Assembly: GCA_021202495.1 (NCBI GenBank)
Contig: JAJQCX010000079.1
Location: 1 to 25,930, forward strand
DNA: 25,930 nucleotides
From: Clostridia bacterium
GTDB lineage: Bacteria > Bacillota > Clostridia > UMGS1883
Direction: 5' to 3'
Positions 7,172 through 15,012 of the stretch are shown here, in pieces. The stretch's first letter is position 1. Each line of letters begins with the position of its first letter. The notes under the pieces were generated by a model. The model saw only the letters and a program-made list of their open reading frames with translations. It searched no databases and was not told where the DNA came from. The translations under genes were made by a program, and so were the position numbers.

Positions 7172-8497
7172 TCACACCGCCAGAACTCCGCTTTCGCTTT
7201 CTATAAGCAAAAACAGCTTTTCCTCTGCGCCGGTTTGGGTGTTGATATATATCAAGCAGCGCCTTTCATCTATTCTTCCCTCTATCTGCCAGCAAAATTC
7301 CTCGCTGCCGTTGTCGAGCGGTATCACCGCACGCGTGACCGATGCAATTTCAACGTTCGGATTGACCTTGCTCTTTGCCTCCTCCGCGCTCACCTTTATT
7401 TTCGGAATGTCGCGCGTTTGGTGATACATTATATAGCCTCTCGCCTCCAAGCCGATAATTTCCCCCGTATCGAGCGCAACCTTAACCTTCACCAAATCGG
7501 GATAAAGCGTATAGCCCTCCTGCTCCGCTGCAAAATTTATTACCACGTTTTCGCCCGTGCTTTCATAATAGCTCTCGGTCATGTCGCTGTAGCCTATACT
7601 TTCCAAAAATTCCGACGCGGCAAGGCGCGCATCGGTGACGGAAATCGCGCTTTCGCCCACTTCGCGGTCGACGAGGTAATATTCCAAAAAGCCGCCGCTT
7701 TTCGTAATGCCCATCGTCACGCTTTTATTATCAATCTCTCCCGATAAATAATACATCGGCAAAATGCCGCTCTCCTCCGAAATTTCAAATTCAGCCTCGC
7801 CCACAATGCTTTTGGCAATGCTTATCGCCTCATTTTCGTCAATTTCAGCCTGCCCTTTTGTCAAAGTCGGCTCCTTGTCCGTCAAATGGGAGGAAAACGG
7901 GCCGTCGTATATAAGCGCCGGATAATCGTGCATCTGCTCCTCAACCTCGCCCAGCGCGCCCGCAAGCTGCGACAGCTCCTCTCCCGACGCCGCCTTTGCA
8001 ACGGAGAGCGTGCCGCTGTAGACCTTTTCCAAGTCGCCGTCAAGCGACACTGCGGCAACCGAGGCGTAATTTTTGAGCGTCTTTAAATTCGCGTATTCAT
8101 CGTCTGTTATCTTGTCGCCGTCAAGCATTTTGAGCGACAGCGAATAGGCGTAGTCGCCGACCTGCGACAAAAATTCCGACAGCTTTTCAAGCGGCTCGGT
8201 GCCCAATGGGAACATGGCAAGGCACGCCTTCGCATCGGCTGCCTGACGGTAAATTTCGCCCGAAAGACGTATCATCTGCCCCGTATCGTTCACAAAAAGG
8301 CTCTTTTCAAGCGTAATTTCCAAATCGTCAATGTACTGCACCATTTCGGTGAACGCCCGCTGATAATTTATCTCCAAGTCGTTTTCGTAGTCGTTCGCCC
8401 GCGCCCGCTCAAAAATTGCGAAAAGAACCGCCGCAACAAGCGCCAAAGCCAAAATAATATATATTATCACCCGTGAATATCCGCGTTTTTCTTCCAT
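7172..8497 (-). CDS. ypeB: Spore germination protein YpeB (PepSY domains)
   Basis: The 441-residue protein has one N-terminal membrane anchor (residues 9-27), a helical region of about 180 residues and C-terminal PepSY-like repeats (from about ENEAISIAKSIVG, then VTDARLAASEFLESIGYS, then VSAEEAKSKVNPNVEI), ending CLIYINTQTGAEEKLF as in YpeB. In Bacillus YpeB stabilises and localises the cortex-lytic enzyme SleB in the dormant spore and is degraded in germination. Length is near the family norm of about 450. Unlike the classic sleB-ypeB operon, no hydrolase gene precedes it: the upstream neighbour is divergent. The heptamer CATAATG at 8518-8524 (minus strand) loosely resembles a forespore sigma-G -10 box, but no convincing -35 was found. 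Confidence 0.9.
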   Translation of the reverse strand: MEEKRGYSRVIIYIILALALVAAVLFAIFERARANDYENDLEINYQRAFTEMVQYIDDLEITLEKSLFVNDTGQMIRLSGEIYRQAADAKACLAMFPLGTEPLEKLSEFLSQVGDYAYSLSLKMLDGDKITDDEYANLKTLKNYASVAAVSLDGDLEKVYSGTLSVAKAASGEELSQLAGALGEVEEQMHDYPALIYDGPFSSHLTDKEPTLTKGQAEIDENEAISIAKSIVGEAEFEISEESGILPMYYLSGEIDNKSVTMGITKSGGFLEYYLVDREVGESAISVTDARLAASEFLESIGYSDMTESYYESTGENVVINFAAEQEGYTLYPDLVKVKVALDTGEIIGLEARGYIMYHQTRDIPKIKVSAEEAKSKVNPNVEIASVTRAVIPLDNGSEEFCWQIEGRIDERRCLIYINTQTGAEEKLFLLIESESGVLAV

Positions 8498-8599
8498 ACC
8501 TGCGCCTCACTTTTTTTCATTATGGCTCTATTTTTTTCTCACGTCACTTTTTTATACATACCGCGGCATTTAAAAGAACCTGTTTTTACATTTGGTTCA

Positions 8600-8628
8600 T
8601 TGACTTCCCAAGCTTTTTATTATATAGT
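8600..8628 (+). promoter_or_regulatory. Promoter of the AI-2E family (YtvI-like) gene
   Basis: TTGACT (8600-8605), a 17-base spacer and TATAGT (8623-8628). The leader to the ATG at 8658 is about 24 bases and carries only a weak GAGGCG ribosome binding site. Confidence 0.75.
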
Positions 8629-8657
8629 AGTGATAACAATTAACGAGGCGAATTTCA

Positions 8658-9740
8658 ATGGATATAGATTGGAAAGATTTGGAGCGAATTGCCCACAAGC
8701 TCGTAATCGTCGCCGTCATTTGCGGCGCGGCGGCGCTTTGCGTGTGGCTTTTTCCCAAGGCGCTGCTGCTCACGCTTCCGTTTATCATTGCGTACATCAT
8801 TTCGGCAATCGCCTCGCCCGTCACACGGTTTTTCAAAAGGCTTCACTTTCCGCCGCAGGTGGGCGCGGTCATTTCTCTGCTGCTCGTCGCAGCCGTCGTC
8901 TTCGGTGGACTGAGCGCGGTTATTTATAAGCTCTCGGTTGAGGCATACGGCTTTTTGGAGAGCGTGCCGACCGTCTATCACACCGCCGCAAAAGCAATCG
9001 ACAAATTTGCCGATTGGTTTCGCTCGCTTCCCTTTCCCTTTGACAACATCGACCTTTTCGACGACATCGGCGACAGCCTGGGAAATTTGCTTCTTTCCGC
9101 GTCCTCGTCTCTCGTTGAGTCGCTTCCCAATCTCACGGCGCGCTCGGCGCAAACCGTCGCCTCGTTTTTCGTCGGCATCATTTTCACAATTCTTGCCTCA
9201 TTTTTCATGCTGCTCGACCGCGACGGCGTAAAGCGCATGGTTTATAACTTCCTTCCCCCGAGCGTTTCGCAAGGCATCAGCCGCGTCAAGTCCGACGTCG
9301 GCAGCGCCCTTTGGGGCTACATTCGCGCGCAGCTCATTTTAATGGCAATCACCTTCGCCGAGCTTTTGATTGGGCTTTCCGTTCTGAGCGTCCGCTACAG
9401 CTTTCTCTTCGCGATTTTAATCGCAATCCTCGACGCCATACCCGTTTTCGGCACGGGCACGGTGCTTTTGCCGTGGGCGGCAATTTCGCTTTTGAACGGG
9501 CAATATAAAACAGCGCTCGGTCTTCTCATCATCTACGCGGTGTGCTTTGTTGTGCGTCAGCTTTTGGAGCCAAAAATCATTTCCTCGCAAATCGGCGTCA
9601 ACCCCATTGTGACGCTGTTTGCAATGTATATTGGTCTAAGGCTTATCGGCGTTCTCGGCATGATTTTGGGACCGGTGGTATGCATTATCATAAAAAATGC
9701 GCTTGTGCGAACCAAAGAACCGCCCGCGGAAAATGAATAA
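8658..9740 (+). CDS. AI-2E family transporter, YtvI-like membrane protein
   Basis: A 360-residue polytopic membrane protein with about eight helices and a soluble loop after helix three (roughly residues 95-160). Conserved PF01594 features are visible: the PFIIAYIISAIASPVTRF segment (36-53), LPPSVSQGISRVKSDVG, the central DAIPVFGTGTVLLPWA segment and the C-terminal QLLEPKIISSQIGVNP and GMILGPV motifs. The family includes autoinducer-2 exporters, Na+/H+ antiporters and the sporulation protein YtvI; the C-terminal motifs and adjacency to ypeB favour YtvI-like, but transport substrate cannot be deduced. It is transcribed alone from its own promoter and ends in a terminator. Confidence 0.88.
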   Translation: MDIDWKDLERIAHKLVIVAVICGAAALCVWLFPKALLLTLPFIIAYIISAIASPVTRFFKRLHFPPQVGAVISLLLVAAVVFGGLSAVIYKLSVEAYGFLESVPTVYHTAAKAIDKFADWFRSLPFPFDNIDLFDDIGDSLGNLLLSASSSLVESLPNLTARSAQTVASFFVGIIFTILASFFMLLDRDGVKRMVYNFLPPSVSQGISRVKSDVGSALWGYIRAQLILMAITFAELLIGLSVLSVRYSFLFAILIAILDAIPVFGTGTVLLPWAAISLLNGQYKTALGLLIIYAVCFVVRQLLEPKIISSQIGVNPIVTLFAMYIGLRLIGVLGMILGPVVCIIIKNALVRTKEPPAENE

Positions 9741-9747
9741 TCACACT

Positions 9748-9790
9748 CCCCACCTCCCGCTTAAAACGCGGATGTGGGGTTTTAAATTAT
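9748..9790 (+). terminator. Terminator of the AI-2E family gene
   Basis: CCCCAC and GTGGGG close a GC-rich hairpin with a small internal mismatch (9748-9779), followed by TTTTAAATTATT. Confidence 0.75.
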
Positions 9791-9803
9791 TATCATAAAT
9801 TTC

Positions 9804-9832
9804 TTTACTTTACTCAAAAAGCGTGGTAAAAT
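9804..9832 (+). promoter_or_regulatory. Promoter of the secreted metalloprotease gene
   Basis: TTTACT (9804-9809), a 17-base spacer and TAAAAT (9827-9832). A strong AAGGAGGC ribosome binding site follows at 9851-9858. Confidence 0.7.
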
Positions 9833-9866
9833 TGACATATAAACTTTTTTAAGGAGGCAATTTATA

Positions 9867-12029
9867 ATGAAAAGAGTGTTTGCGATAGTTCTGGCGCTGG
9901 CTATGCTCTTGGGCGCGGTTCCCGCTTTTGCGGCGGACGGCATTGCGGTTTACGTCGACGGGGAGCTTTTGGACGGCTCCGAAGGCGTGATTATCGATGA
10001 TCGGACATATTTGCCGGTGAGGGCGATATGTGAAAAGATTGGGCTTGAGGTCGACTGGGTCGACGAAACAAAGAGCGTCATTTTGGGCACGGCTCCCGAA
10101 GTGACCCAAGCTTACGACGAGGTTTCGATCTACCTCAACGGCGAAAAGCTTGAGGGCTCCGAGGCGACGATAATCGACAGCCTCACATATGTTCCCGTTC
10201 GCGCGATATGCGAAGCTTTGGGCGCAGAGGTTGAATGGAACGATGAGGAAAGAGCGGTTTACGTAACGTTCCCCGAAGATGCGGCGGATGACGAGGAAAC
10301 CGAGGACGCGCTCGACGGAAAATATTTCAGATTAAAGCACGAGGCGACAGGCTATTATCTGTCGGTTGAATATGCCGACACGAACAACGGCGCGAAGATT
10401 GTCGTTGCGGCGGATTCTTCAAACGACAATCAGGTTTGGGGCTTCACGTCTGTCGGAAACGGATATTACAAGGTGTTCAACAAAAACAGCGGCAAGAGCC
10501 TTGACGTCAGCAGCTCCAACACTTCCGAGGGCGTTGAAATAACGCAGTACACGATTAACGGCGGCAACAATCAGCAGGTTTCGGCAACGCTCAACGCTGA
10601 CGGATCGTACACATTTGTCTTCCGTCACAGCAATCTCGCGATTACCGCGACCGAGCGCTACACAACGCAGGAAACGCCCGTCTATGACGACACGCAATCG
10701 TTCACGATAGAATATGTCGGCGAAACGCCGATGGGACAGCTTCGCGAAAGCGACGGCTTCCTTGCGCTCGACGAAACGACGAGAGAAAGATTTGAATCAT
10801 ACGTATTCTCCTCTCTCTCCTTCTCGACCACGGTTTACACAGAGGTTGAAAACAAGCTTATTTCAACGAATTACTATTCTCTTTCGGTTGACGAGCAGGT
10901 TGAGGTTTTGACCGAATGCCTTTCAATCGTACCCTACACCCTCGTTTACACAGGTGAGGTTTACCCCGACAACGAGTCGGCAGCTTATGAGATAACAGAA
11001 AAGACATATATCGAATCCTATGACGTATGGCGCGGAACAATGCTCCCCGTTTGGGCGTATTCCGTCGTTATGGAGGGCGACGTTGAAGGACAGGTTCACG
11101 AATGGACAATGATTTCAACCGTTGAGGATTCGAGCGTTGTATATGACGCGATTGACGCGCTCGCGCGCTTCCCCTACGCGATGAGAAAATTCATTAAGAA
11201 CCTCATCTACCGTGAGGATTCGGCGAATAACTACAACGGCGGCGGCGACACAATTTGGATTAGATTGAGCTACGTTCCCTCGCAGAACGCAATCGCGCAG
11301 ACGCTTGCGCATGAGCTGGGGCACGTTCTCGACACGAACGTTACAAGCGACAGCGCGCTTTGGACGCGCGCAATGGCAGCTGACGTTATCCCGGTTTCGG
11401 GCTACGGCAACAGCAACCGCGAGGAGGACTTGGCTGAATTCTCGCGCCTTTACCACATGATAAAGCGCAACCCCGAAGATTTGAAGGAGCTTGAAAAGGT
11501 TTACCCCAACCGCTTTGAGGCGTATGCGGCACTGCTTTACGCGGCGGACAACGAATACTACGCGGATTATAAAAAGTATTACGAATCGTCGCAGAAATTT
11601 GACGACGACGATCAAGAACCGACATATGTGCAGATTTATCTTCCCGGAACGGAGCTTGTCATGACGGCAAATTCTCCCTCCGAAACAGGCTCGGTTATAA
11701 CGTTTGAGGAAAATACCGGCGCCGACAATCAAATCTGGAGAATAAGAGAGACGAGCGGCAAAAAGGCGATATTTAACTACGCCTCCGGGCTTTGCGTCAA
11801 CGTTCCCGGCAATTCCACCGACAGCGGCAAAAACCTCATTGTGTGGAACGGCGGCAAGGGCGACAACGAAACGACGACAATGAATGAAAATGCCGACGGC
11901 ACATATTCATTCAGATTTACCCATTCCAATCTCTACTTGGGAAGCGAAGGCACAACCGCGGGCAGCAAGGCGATACAAACAACCACCGCAACAAGGCTTG
12001 AGCTTGAATTTTTGGAAATAACGGAATAA
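9867..12029 (+). CDS. Secreted multidomain zinc metalloprotease with stalk and ricin-type lectin domains
   Basis: A 720-residue exported protein. Signal peptide 1-23 (cut after AFA). Two copper-amine-oxidase-N stalk repeats at about 27-73 and 86-133, each with the (Y)xPVRAICE signature. An acidic linker (137-150) leads to a ricin-type beta-trefoil (about 150-283, with DNQVWGF). The central region carries the zinc motif HELGHVLD (482-489) and a downstream EEDLAEFSRLY (519-529), where E520 is the likely third ligand; this arrangement resembles the lethal-factor/Pro-Pro endopeptidase (M34) group. A second beta-trefoil-like domain (about 585-718, DNQIWRI) ends the protein. It should bind surface glycans and cleave extracellular proteins, but the substrate is unknown. 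'Copper amine oxidase' would be a misleading name: no catalytic amine oxidase domain is present. Confidence 0.9.
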   Translation: MKRVFAIVLALAMLLGAVPAFAADGIAVYVDGELLDGSEGVIIDDRTYLPVRAICEKIGLEVDWVDETKSVILGTAPEVTQAYDEVSIYLNGEKLEGSEATIIDSLTYVPVRAICEALGAEVEWNDEERAVYVTFPEDAADDEETEDALDGKYFRLKHEATGYYLSVEYADTNNGAKIVVAADSSNDNQVWGFTSVGNGYYKVFNKNSGKSLDVSSSNTSEGVEITQYTINGGNNQQVSATLNADGSYTFVFRHSNLAITATERYTTQETPVYDDTQSFTIEYVGETPMGQLRESDGFLALDETTRERFESYVFSSLSFSTTVYTEVENKLISTNYYSLSVDEQVEVLTECLSIVPYTLVYTGEVYPDNESAAYEITEKTYIESYDVWRGTMLPVWAYSVVMEGDVEGQVHEWTMISTVEDSSVVYDAIDALARFPYAMRKFIKNLIYREDSANNYNGGGDTIWIRLSYVPSQNAIAQTLAHELGHVLDTNVTSDSALWTRAMAADVIPVSGYGNSNREEDLAEFSRLYHMIKRNPEDLKELEKVYPNRFEAYAALLYAADNEYYADYKKYYESSQKFDDDDQEPTYVQIYLPGTELVMTANSPSETGSVITFEENTGADNQIWRIRETSGKKAIFNYASGLCVNVPGNSTDSGKNLIVWNGGKGDNETTTMNENADGTYSFRFTHSNLYLGSEGTTAGSKAIQTTTATRLELEFLEITE

Positions 12030-12045
12030 AAAAGATTATATAACC

Positions 12046-12090
12046 AAAGAGAGCCCGTTATTTGACTTATCAAATGCGGGCTCTCTTTTC
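12046..12090 (+). terminator. Terminator after the metalloprotease gene
   Basis: GAGAGCCCG pairs with CGGGCTCTC, and the loop holds an inner ATTTGA/TCAAAT stem; TTTT follows. The next gene's AGGAGG (12103-12108) lies only 13 bases beyond, with no promoter seen between, so some read-through is likely. Confidence 0.85.
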
Positions 12091-12118
12091 AATAAAACAC
12101 ATAGGAGGAAATTTTAAA

Positions 12119-12466
12119 ATGAATGAAAATTCATCATATGAATGTGCGGAATCGCTTAGAACTGCGGCAAAAATTTTGAAGGGAGTGGGCATTGCCTTAG
12201 TTTGTATAGGCGTATTCACGTTTTTATGTACTCTAGCTGCGGGAGCGGAATTTATTGTCGGCATCGGGCTTACTTCTCTCATCGCCGGGGTTATTTCGTT
12301 TTTTATCTTTTGGGTGTTTTCATTATTCTGCTCGGCAATGGCTGAGATAACTATGAATACGCAGGTGTGCGCAAATTGTTTGAAGGCTGCACACGCACGA
12401 GAAACAAAGCCTCAGACAATCACGCGCGAAAAGCAGAAAATGATTGACGAATTGCCCCAAATGTAA
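12119..12466 (+). CDS. Small membrane protein of unknown function (two TM helices)
   Basis: A 115-residue protein with two predicted membrane helices (about 24-44 and 49-72), short polar N terminus and a charged C-terminal tail containing a CANC pair (CxxC) near residue 86. I do not recognise the family. The ATG at 12119 has AGGAGG at ideal distance; the frame is open back to 12062 but that start lies inside the terminator hairpin. It precedes the RCC1 protein by 20 bases with a GAGGTGAG ribosome binding site between them, so the two form a small operon and may work together at the membrane. Confidence 0.75.
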   Translation: MNENSSYECAESLRTAAKILKGVGIALVCIGVFTFLCTLAAGAEFIVGIGLTSLIAGVISFFIFWVFSLFCSAMAEITMNTQVCANCLKAAHARETKPQTITREKQKMIDELPQM

Positions 12467-12486
12467 AAACGACGAGGTGAGCGCAG

Positions 12487-14322
12487 ATGGAAAGGTTTAA
12501 AATTATCGCCAAAAACACGACTGTTTTGGGACTTGACGGCTGCCCCGTGCAAGCAGACAAGCACAACATTCTTTTGGACAACACTTGCGGGAAAAATGTC
12601 ATTCAAATAATGCTGAGAAACAGAAACGACAAAAAGATAAAATCGGTCTATTTGTCAATCGAATGCTTTGACGATGCAAAGGACAGTATAGGCATTTTGA
12701 ACGACATTTCATATTTAAACGTGAACGCCGCAAAAGGACAAACATTCGGCGACAGACAGGCTGTCAATACGGAATTTGACCGCATAAGCCGCGTAGAAAT
12801 AAAGGTTGAAAAAGTTGTTTTCTGTGACGAAACGATATGGCGGAACGAAAAGGGCGAGACACTTTCGGCGCTGCCGCTTCCGAAAAAGAGTGCCGCATTT
12901 TTCGGTCAATTGTGGAAACAATATAAGCGCGAAACAGAAGCTGTCGGTTTGTCAACTGAATTTGCATATACGGAAAACGACCGCTTTTGGCAATGCTCTT
13001 GCGGGCAAAACAACGCTTTGGAGGATGACGCTTGCTTTGTTTGCGGGGCGAGAAGAAGCAAGCTGAAAGCAATAAGCGACTTGGAATATTTGGAGAAGAA
13101 AAACAAAGAATATCTCGAAGAAGAGGAACGCAAACGGCAGGCAAAGCAAGCCGAGGAAGAACGCATCCGCCGTCAACGGGCGGCTGATGCGGAGCGGCTT
13201 CGCATTCAAAAGGAAGCGGAAGAAGCCGAAAAAGCAAGGAAAGCTGCGGAAGCCGAGGAAAAGCGCAAGCAGCTGACGAAGAAAATAATTAAGATTGGCA
13301 GCGTTTCTGCGGCGGCAGTTGTGATTGTTATTGCTCTAAATGTGTTTCTTACGTATAGAACAAAATTACCGAAATATAGCGAAGCAATTATGCTTATGGA
13401 AAATGGGCAATACGTTGAGGCAGTTGCATTGTTCGACGAAATTGGAAAATTCAAAGATTCCTATGAATTCCGAGCAGAAGCCGTAATAAATATGTATTCA
13501 AAGAATACTATCGCAGCGGGGAAACATCATATTGCCGGATTAAAAAGTAATGGAACTGTCGTTGCAACAGGTGCTAATTCCGACGGACAGTGTGATGTTG
13601 AATCTTGGAAGGATATTGTGTCAATAACTGCCGGAATTTGTCACACGATCGGTTTAAAGAGCGATGGAACCGTCATCGCAGCCGGCGACAATACCAAGAC
13701 ACAATGCAATGTTGAATCATGGAATGATATAATCTCAGTAGCTGCCGGAGATTACCACACAATCGGTTTAAAAAATGACGGAACAGTACTCGCTGCAGGT
13801 AAGAATACAAAGAATGATGGGCAATGTGATGTCAGTAATTGGAGCAATATAATCGCAGTAGCTGCGGGTCATTCGCACACAGTTGCTTTAAGAAACGACG
13901 GAACAGTCGTTGCGACCGGCGATAACTTGCACGGACAATGCGATACGGGAAAATGGAATAGTATAATAGCAGTAACTGCCGGAAATGGTCATACGGTCGG
14001 CTTGAAAAGTGACGGAACAGTCGTTGCAACCGGCTATAATAAAGATGGAGAATGCAATGTCGGTGAGTGGAAGAATATAATTGCAATAGCCGCTGGAAGT
14101 ACACATACGGTCGGTTTGAAAAACGATGGAACGATTGTTGCAACGGGTGTCAACAATGATGGGCAATGTGATGTGAAAGATTGGACTGGCATAGTTGCAA
14201 TAGCAGCCGGAGATTCTTACACCATTGGACTAAAAAGCGACGGAACGGTCGTCGCAACAGGCAACAATGCATATGGTCAATATGACGTCGAAGATTGGTC
14301 AGACATTATGATCTACGAATAA
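12487..14322 (+). CDS. Zinc-ribbon, coiled-coil, TM protein with a seven-blade RCC1 propeller
   Basis: A 611-residue protein with several modules. Residues 1-160 form an unrecognised N-terminal domain; 170-186 hold a zinc ribbon (C170, C172, C183, C186: WQCSCGQ...CFVCG); 195-265 a highly charged Glu/Lys/Arg coiled coil; 268-290 one membrane helix; 297-336 a TPR-like helical pair (YSEAIMLMENGQYVEAVALF); and 343-611 seven RCC1-type repeats of about 38 residues, each with AGxxHTxGLKxDGTVVATG and WxxI. The topology predicts a cytoplasmic zinc ribbon with the propeller outside the cell (no signal peptide, internal helix). RCC1-like repeats in Firmicutes are thought to mediate binding; no ligand is known. 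Repeat composition is like its neighbours, so no sign of recent transfer. Confidence 0.85.
   Translation: MERFKIIAKNTTVLGLDGCPVQADKHNILLDNTCGKNVIQIMLRNRNDKKIKSVYLSIECFDDAKDSIGILNDISYLNVNAAKGQTFGDRQAVNTEFDRISRVEIKVEKVVFCDETIWRNEKGETLSALPLPKKSAAFFGQLWKQYKRETEAVGLSTEFAYTENDRFWQCSCGQNNALEDDACFVCGARRSKLKAISDLEYLEKKNKEYLEEEERKRQAKQAEEERIRRQRAADAERLRIQKEAEEAEKARKAAEAEEKRKQLTKKIIKIGSVSAAAVVIVIALNVFLTYRTKLPKYSEAIMLMENGQYVEAVALFDEIGKFKDSYEFRAEAVINMYSKNTIAAGKHHIAGLKSNGTVVATGANSDGQCDVESWKDIVSITAGICHTIGLKSDGTVIAAGDNTKTQCNVESWNDIISVAAGDYHTIGLKNDGTVLAAGKNTKNDGQCDVSNWSNIIAVAAGHSHTVALRNDGTVVATGDNLHGQCDTGKWNSIIAVTAGNGHTVGLKSDGTVVATGYNKDGECNVGEWKNIIAIAAGSTHTVGLKNDGTIVATGVNNDGQCDVKDWTGIVAIAAGDSYTIGLKSDGTVVATGNNAYGQYDVEDWSDIMIYE
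13516..14319 (+). repeat. Seven tandem RCC1 repeats at the DNA level (about 114-120 bp)
   Basis: Seven in-frame units encode AGxxHTxGLKxDGTVVATGxN..GQCDV...W..IxxxA. Units three to six are the most alike. Unit three has a two-residue insertion, and the Cys of the GQCDV segment is replaced by Tyr in unit seven. The repetitive DNA could expand or contract by recombination. Confidence 0.85.
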
Positions 14323-14337
14323 CCCGCGCTTTCGCGC

Positions 14338-14373
14338 AAAAAAACGCTCCGCGTAAAAAACGGAGCGTTTTTT
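14338..14373. terminator. Bidirectional terminator between the RCC1 gene and greA
   Basis: AAAACGCTCCG and CGGAGCGTTTT form a perfect stem with an A run before and a T run after, suiting both converging genes. Confidence 0.9.
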
Positions 14374-14387
14374 ATCGGTCTTAATTT

Positions 14388-14855
14388 TTACAGTATCTCG
14401 CGAATTTCAAAAACGAGGTCGCCCATGGGGGTTGTGGCGGTGACTTTGTCGCCCTCTTTATGTCCCAAGAGAGCCGCGCCGACGGGGGATTCGTTGGAAA
14501 TTGTGTTCTGCGCGGGGTCAGCCTCGCTCGAACCGACAATTTTATACGTCATTTCCTCGTCAAATTCAACGTCGTAGACGCGCACGGTGGAGCCGATTGT
14601 TATTCCGTCCGCCTCGTCGCTCTGCTCGATAACCTTGACGTGCTTTAACATTTCTTCGATTTCCGAAATGCGGGCTTCGTTTTCGGCCTGAGCGTCCTTC
14701 GCCTCGTCGTACTCGCTGTTCTCGGACAGGTCGCCGAAGCCGCGGGCTGTCTTTATAGCTTCCTTAATTTCACGTCTTGTTTCGGTTTTTCTCGTATCGA
14801 GCTCGTCCTTAAGCTTTTGCAAGCCCTCGGCGGTCATTAAAATATGTTCAGCCAT
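14388..14855 (-). CDS. greA: Transcription elongation factor GreA
   Basis: A 155-residue protein of normal GreA length. The N-terminal coiled coil (about 10-75) carries the conserved tip GFGDLSENSEYDEAK (39-53), with the acidic residues D42 and E45 that stimulate RNA cleavage by backtracked RNA polymerase. The C-terminal FKBP-like domain shows ITIGSTVRVYD, the ISNESPVGAALLGHKEGD segment and VFEIREI. It rescues stalled elongation complexes by entering the secondary channel of polymerase. AAGGAGTG precedes the ATG. It is a single-gene transcript from a consensus promoter and ends at the terminator shared with the RCC1 gene. Confidence 0.97.
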   Translation of the reverse strand: MAEHILMTAEGLQKLKDELDTRKTETRREIKEAIKTARGFGDLSENSEYDEAKDAQAENEARISEIEEMLKHVKVIEQSDEADGITIGSTVRVYDVEFDEEMTYKIVGSSEADPAQNTISNESPVGAALLGHKEGDKVTATTPMGDLVFEIREIL

Positions 14856-14900
14856 ATTGATTTTTCACTCCTTAAAACTATTGCCTTGATTATTCTATTG

Positions 14901-14929
14901 ATTATATAACCGAAATTTACATTTGTCAA
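14901..14929 (-). promoter_or_regulatory. Consensus sigma-A promoter of greA
   Basis: On the minus strand TTGACA (14924-14929), exactly 17 bases, TATAAT (14901-14906): a perfect match, consistent with high constitutive expression. Confidence 0.93.
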
Positions 14930-14951
14930 GCCGATTGGGCGCAATTTTGCC

Positions 14952-14980
14952 TTGACAGAAAGTAAATTTTAAGGTAATAT
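14952..14980 (+). promoter_or_regulatory. Promoter of the alanine/glycine symporter gene
   Basis: TTGACA (14952-14957), 17-base spacer, TAATAT (14975-14980). Its -35 box lies 22 bases from that of the divergent greA promoter. The leader is only about 25 bases, so no glycine riboswitch is present. Confidence 0.88.
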
Positions 14981-15012
14981 TTTTTTATCTTAGTAGAAAA
15001 GGGGAGAATAAA

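Noticed and set aside
11115..11732. Open frame of 205 codons on the minus strand
   Set aside because: It is antisense to the conserved HELGH region and second trefoil of the metalloprotease; its composition (rich in Arg, Val, Cys) is not protein-like.
9867..12029. Annotation as copper amine oxidase
   Set aside because: Only the N-terminal stalk-type repeat is shared; there is no topaquinone or copper site of amine oxidases, and the catalytic part is an HExxH protease.
13516..14319. CRISPR-like periodic repeats
   Set aside because: The periodicity is in frame, coding, imperfect and about 114-120 bases long: RCC1 protein repeats, not direct repeats with spacers.
14981..15012. Glycine riboswitch before the alanine/glycine symporter
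   Set aside because: The leader from the predicted transcript start is only about 25 bases, far too short for an aptamer.
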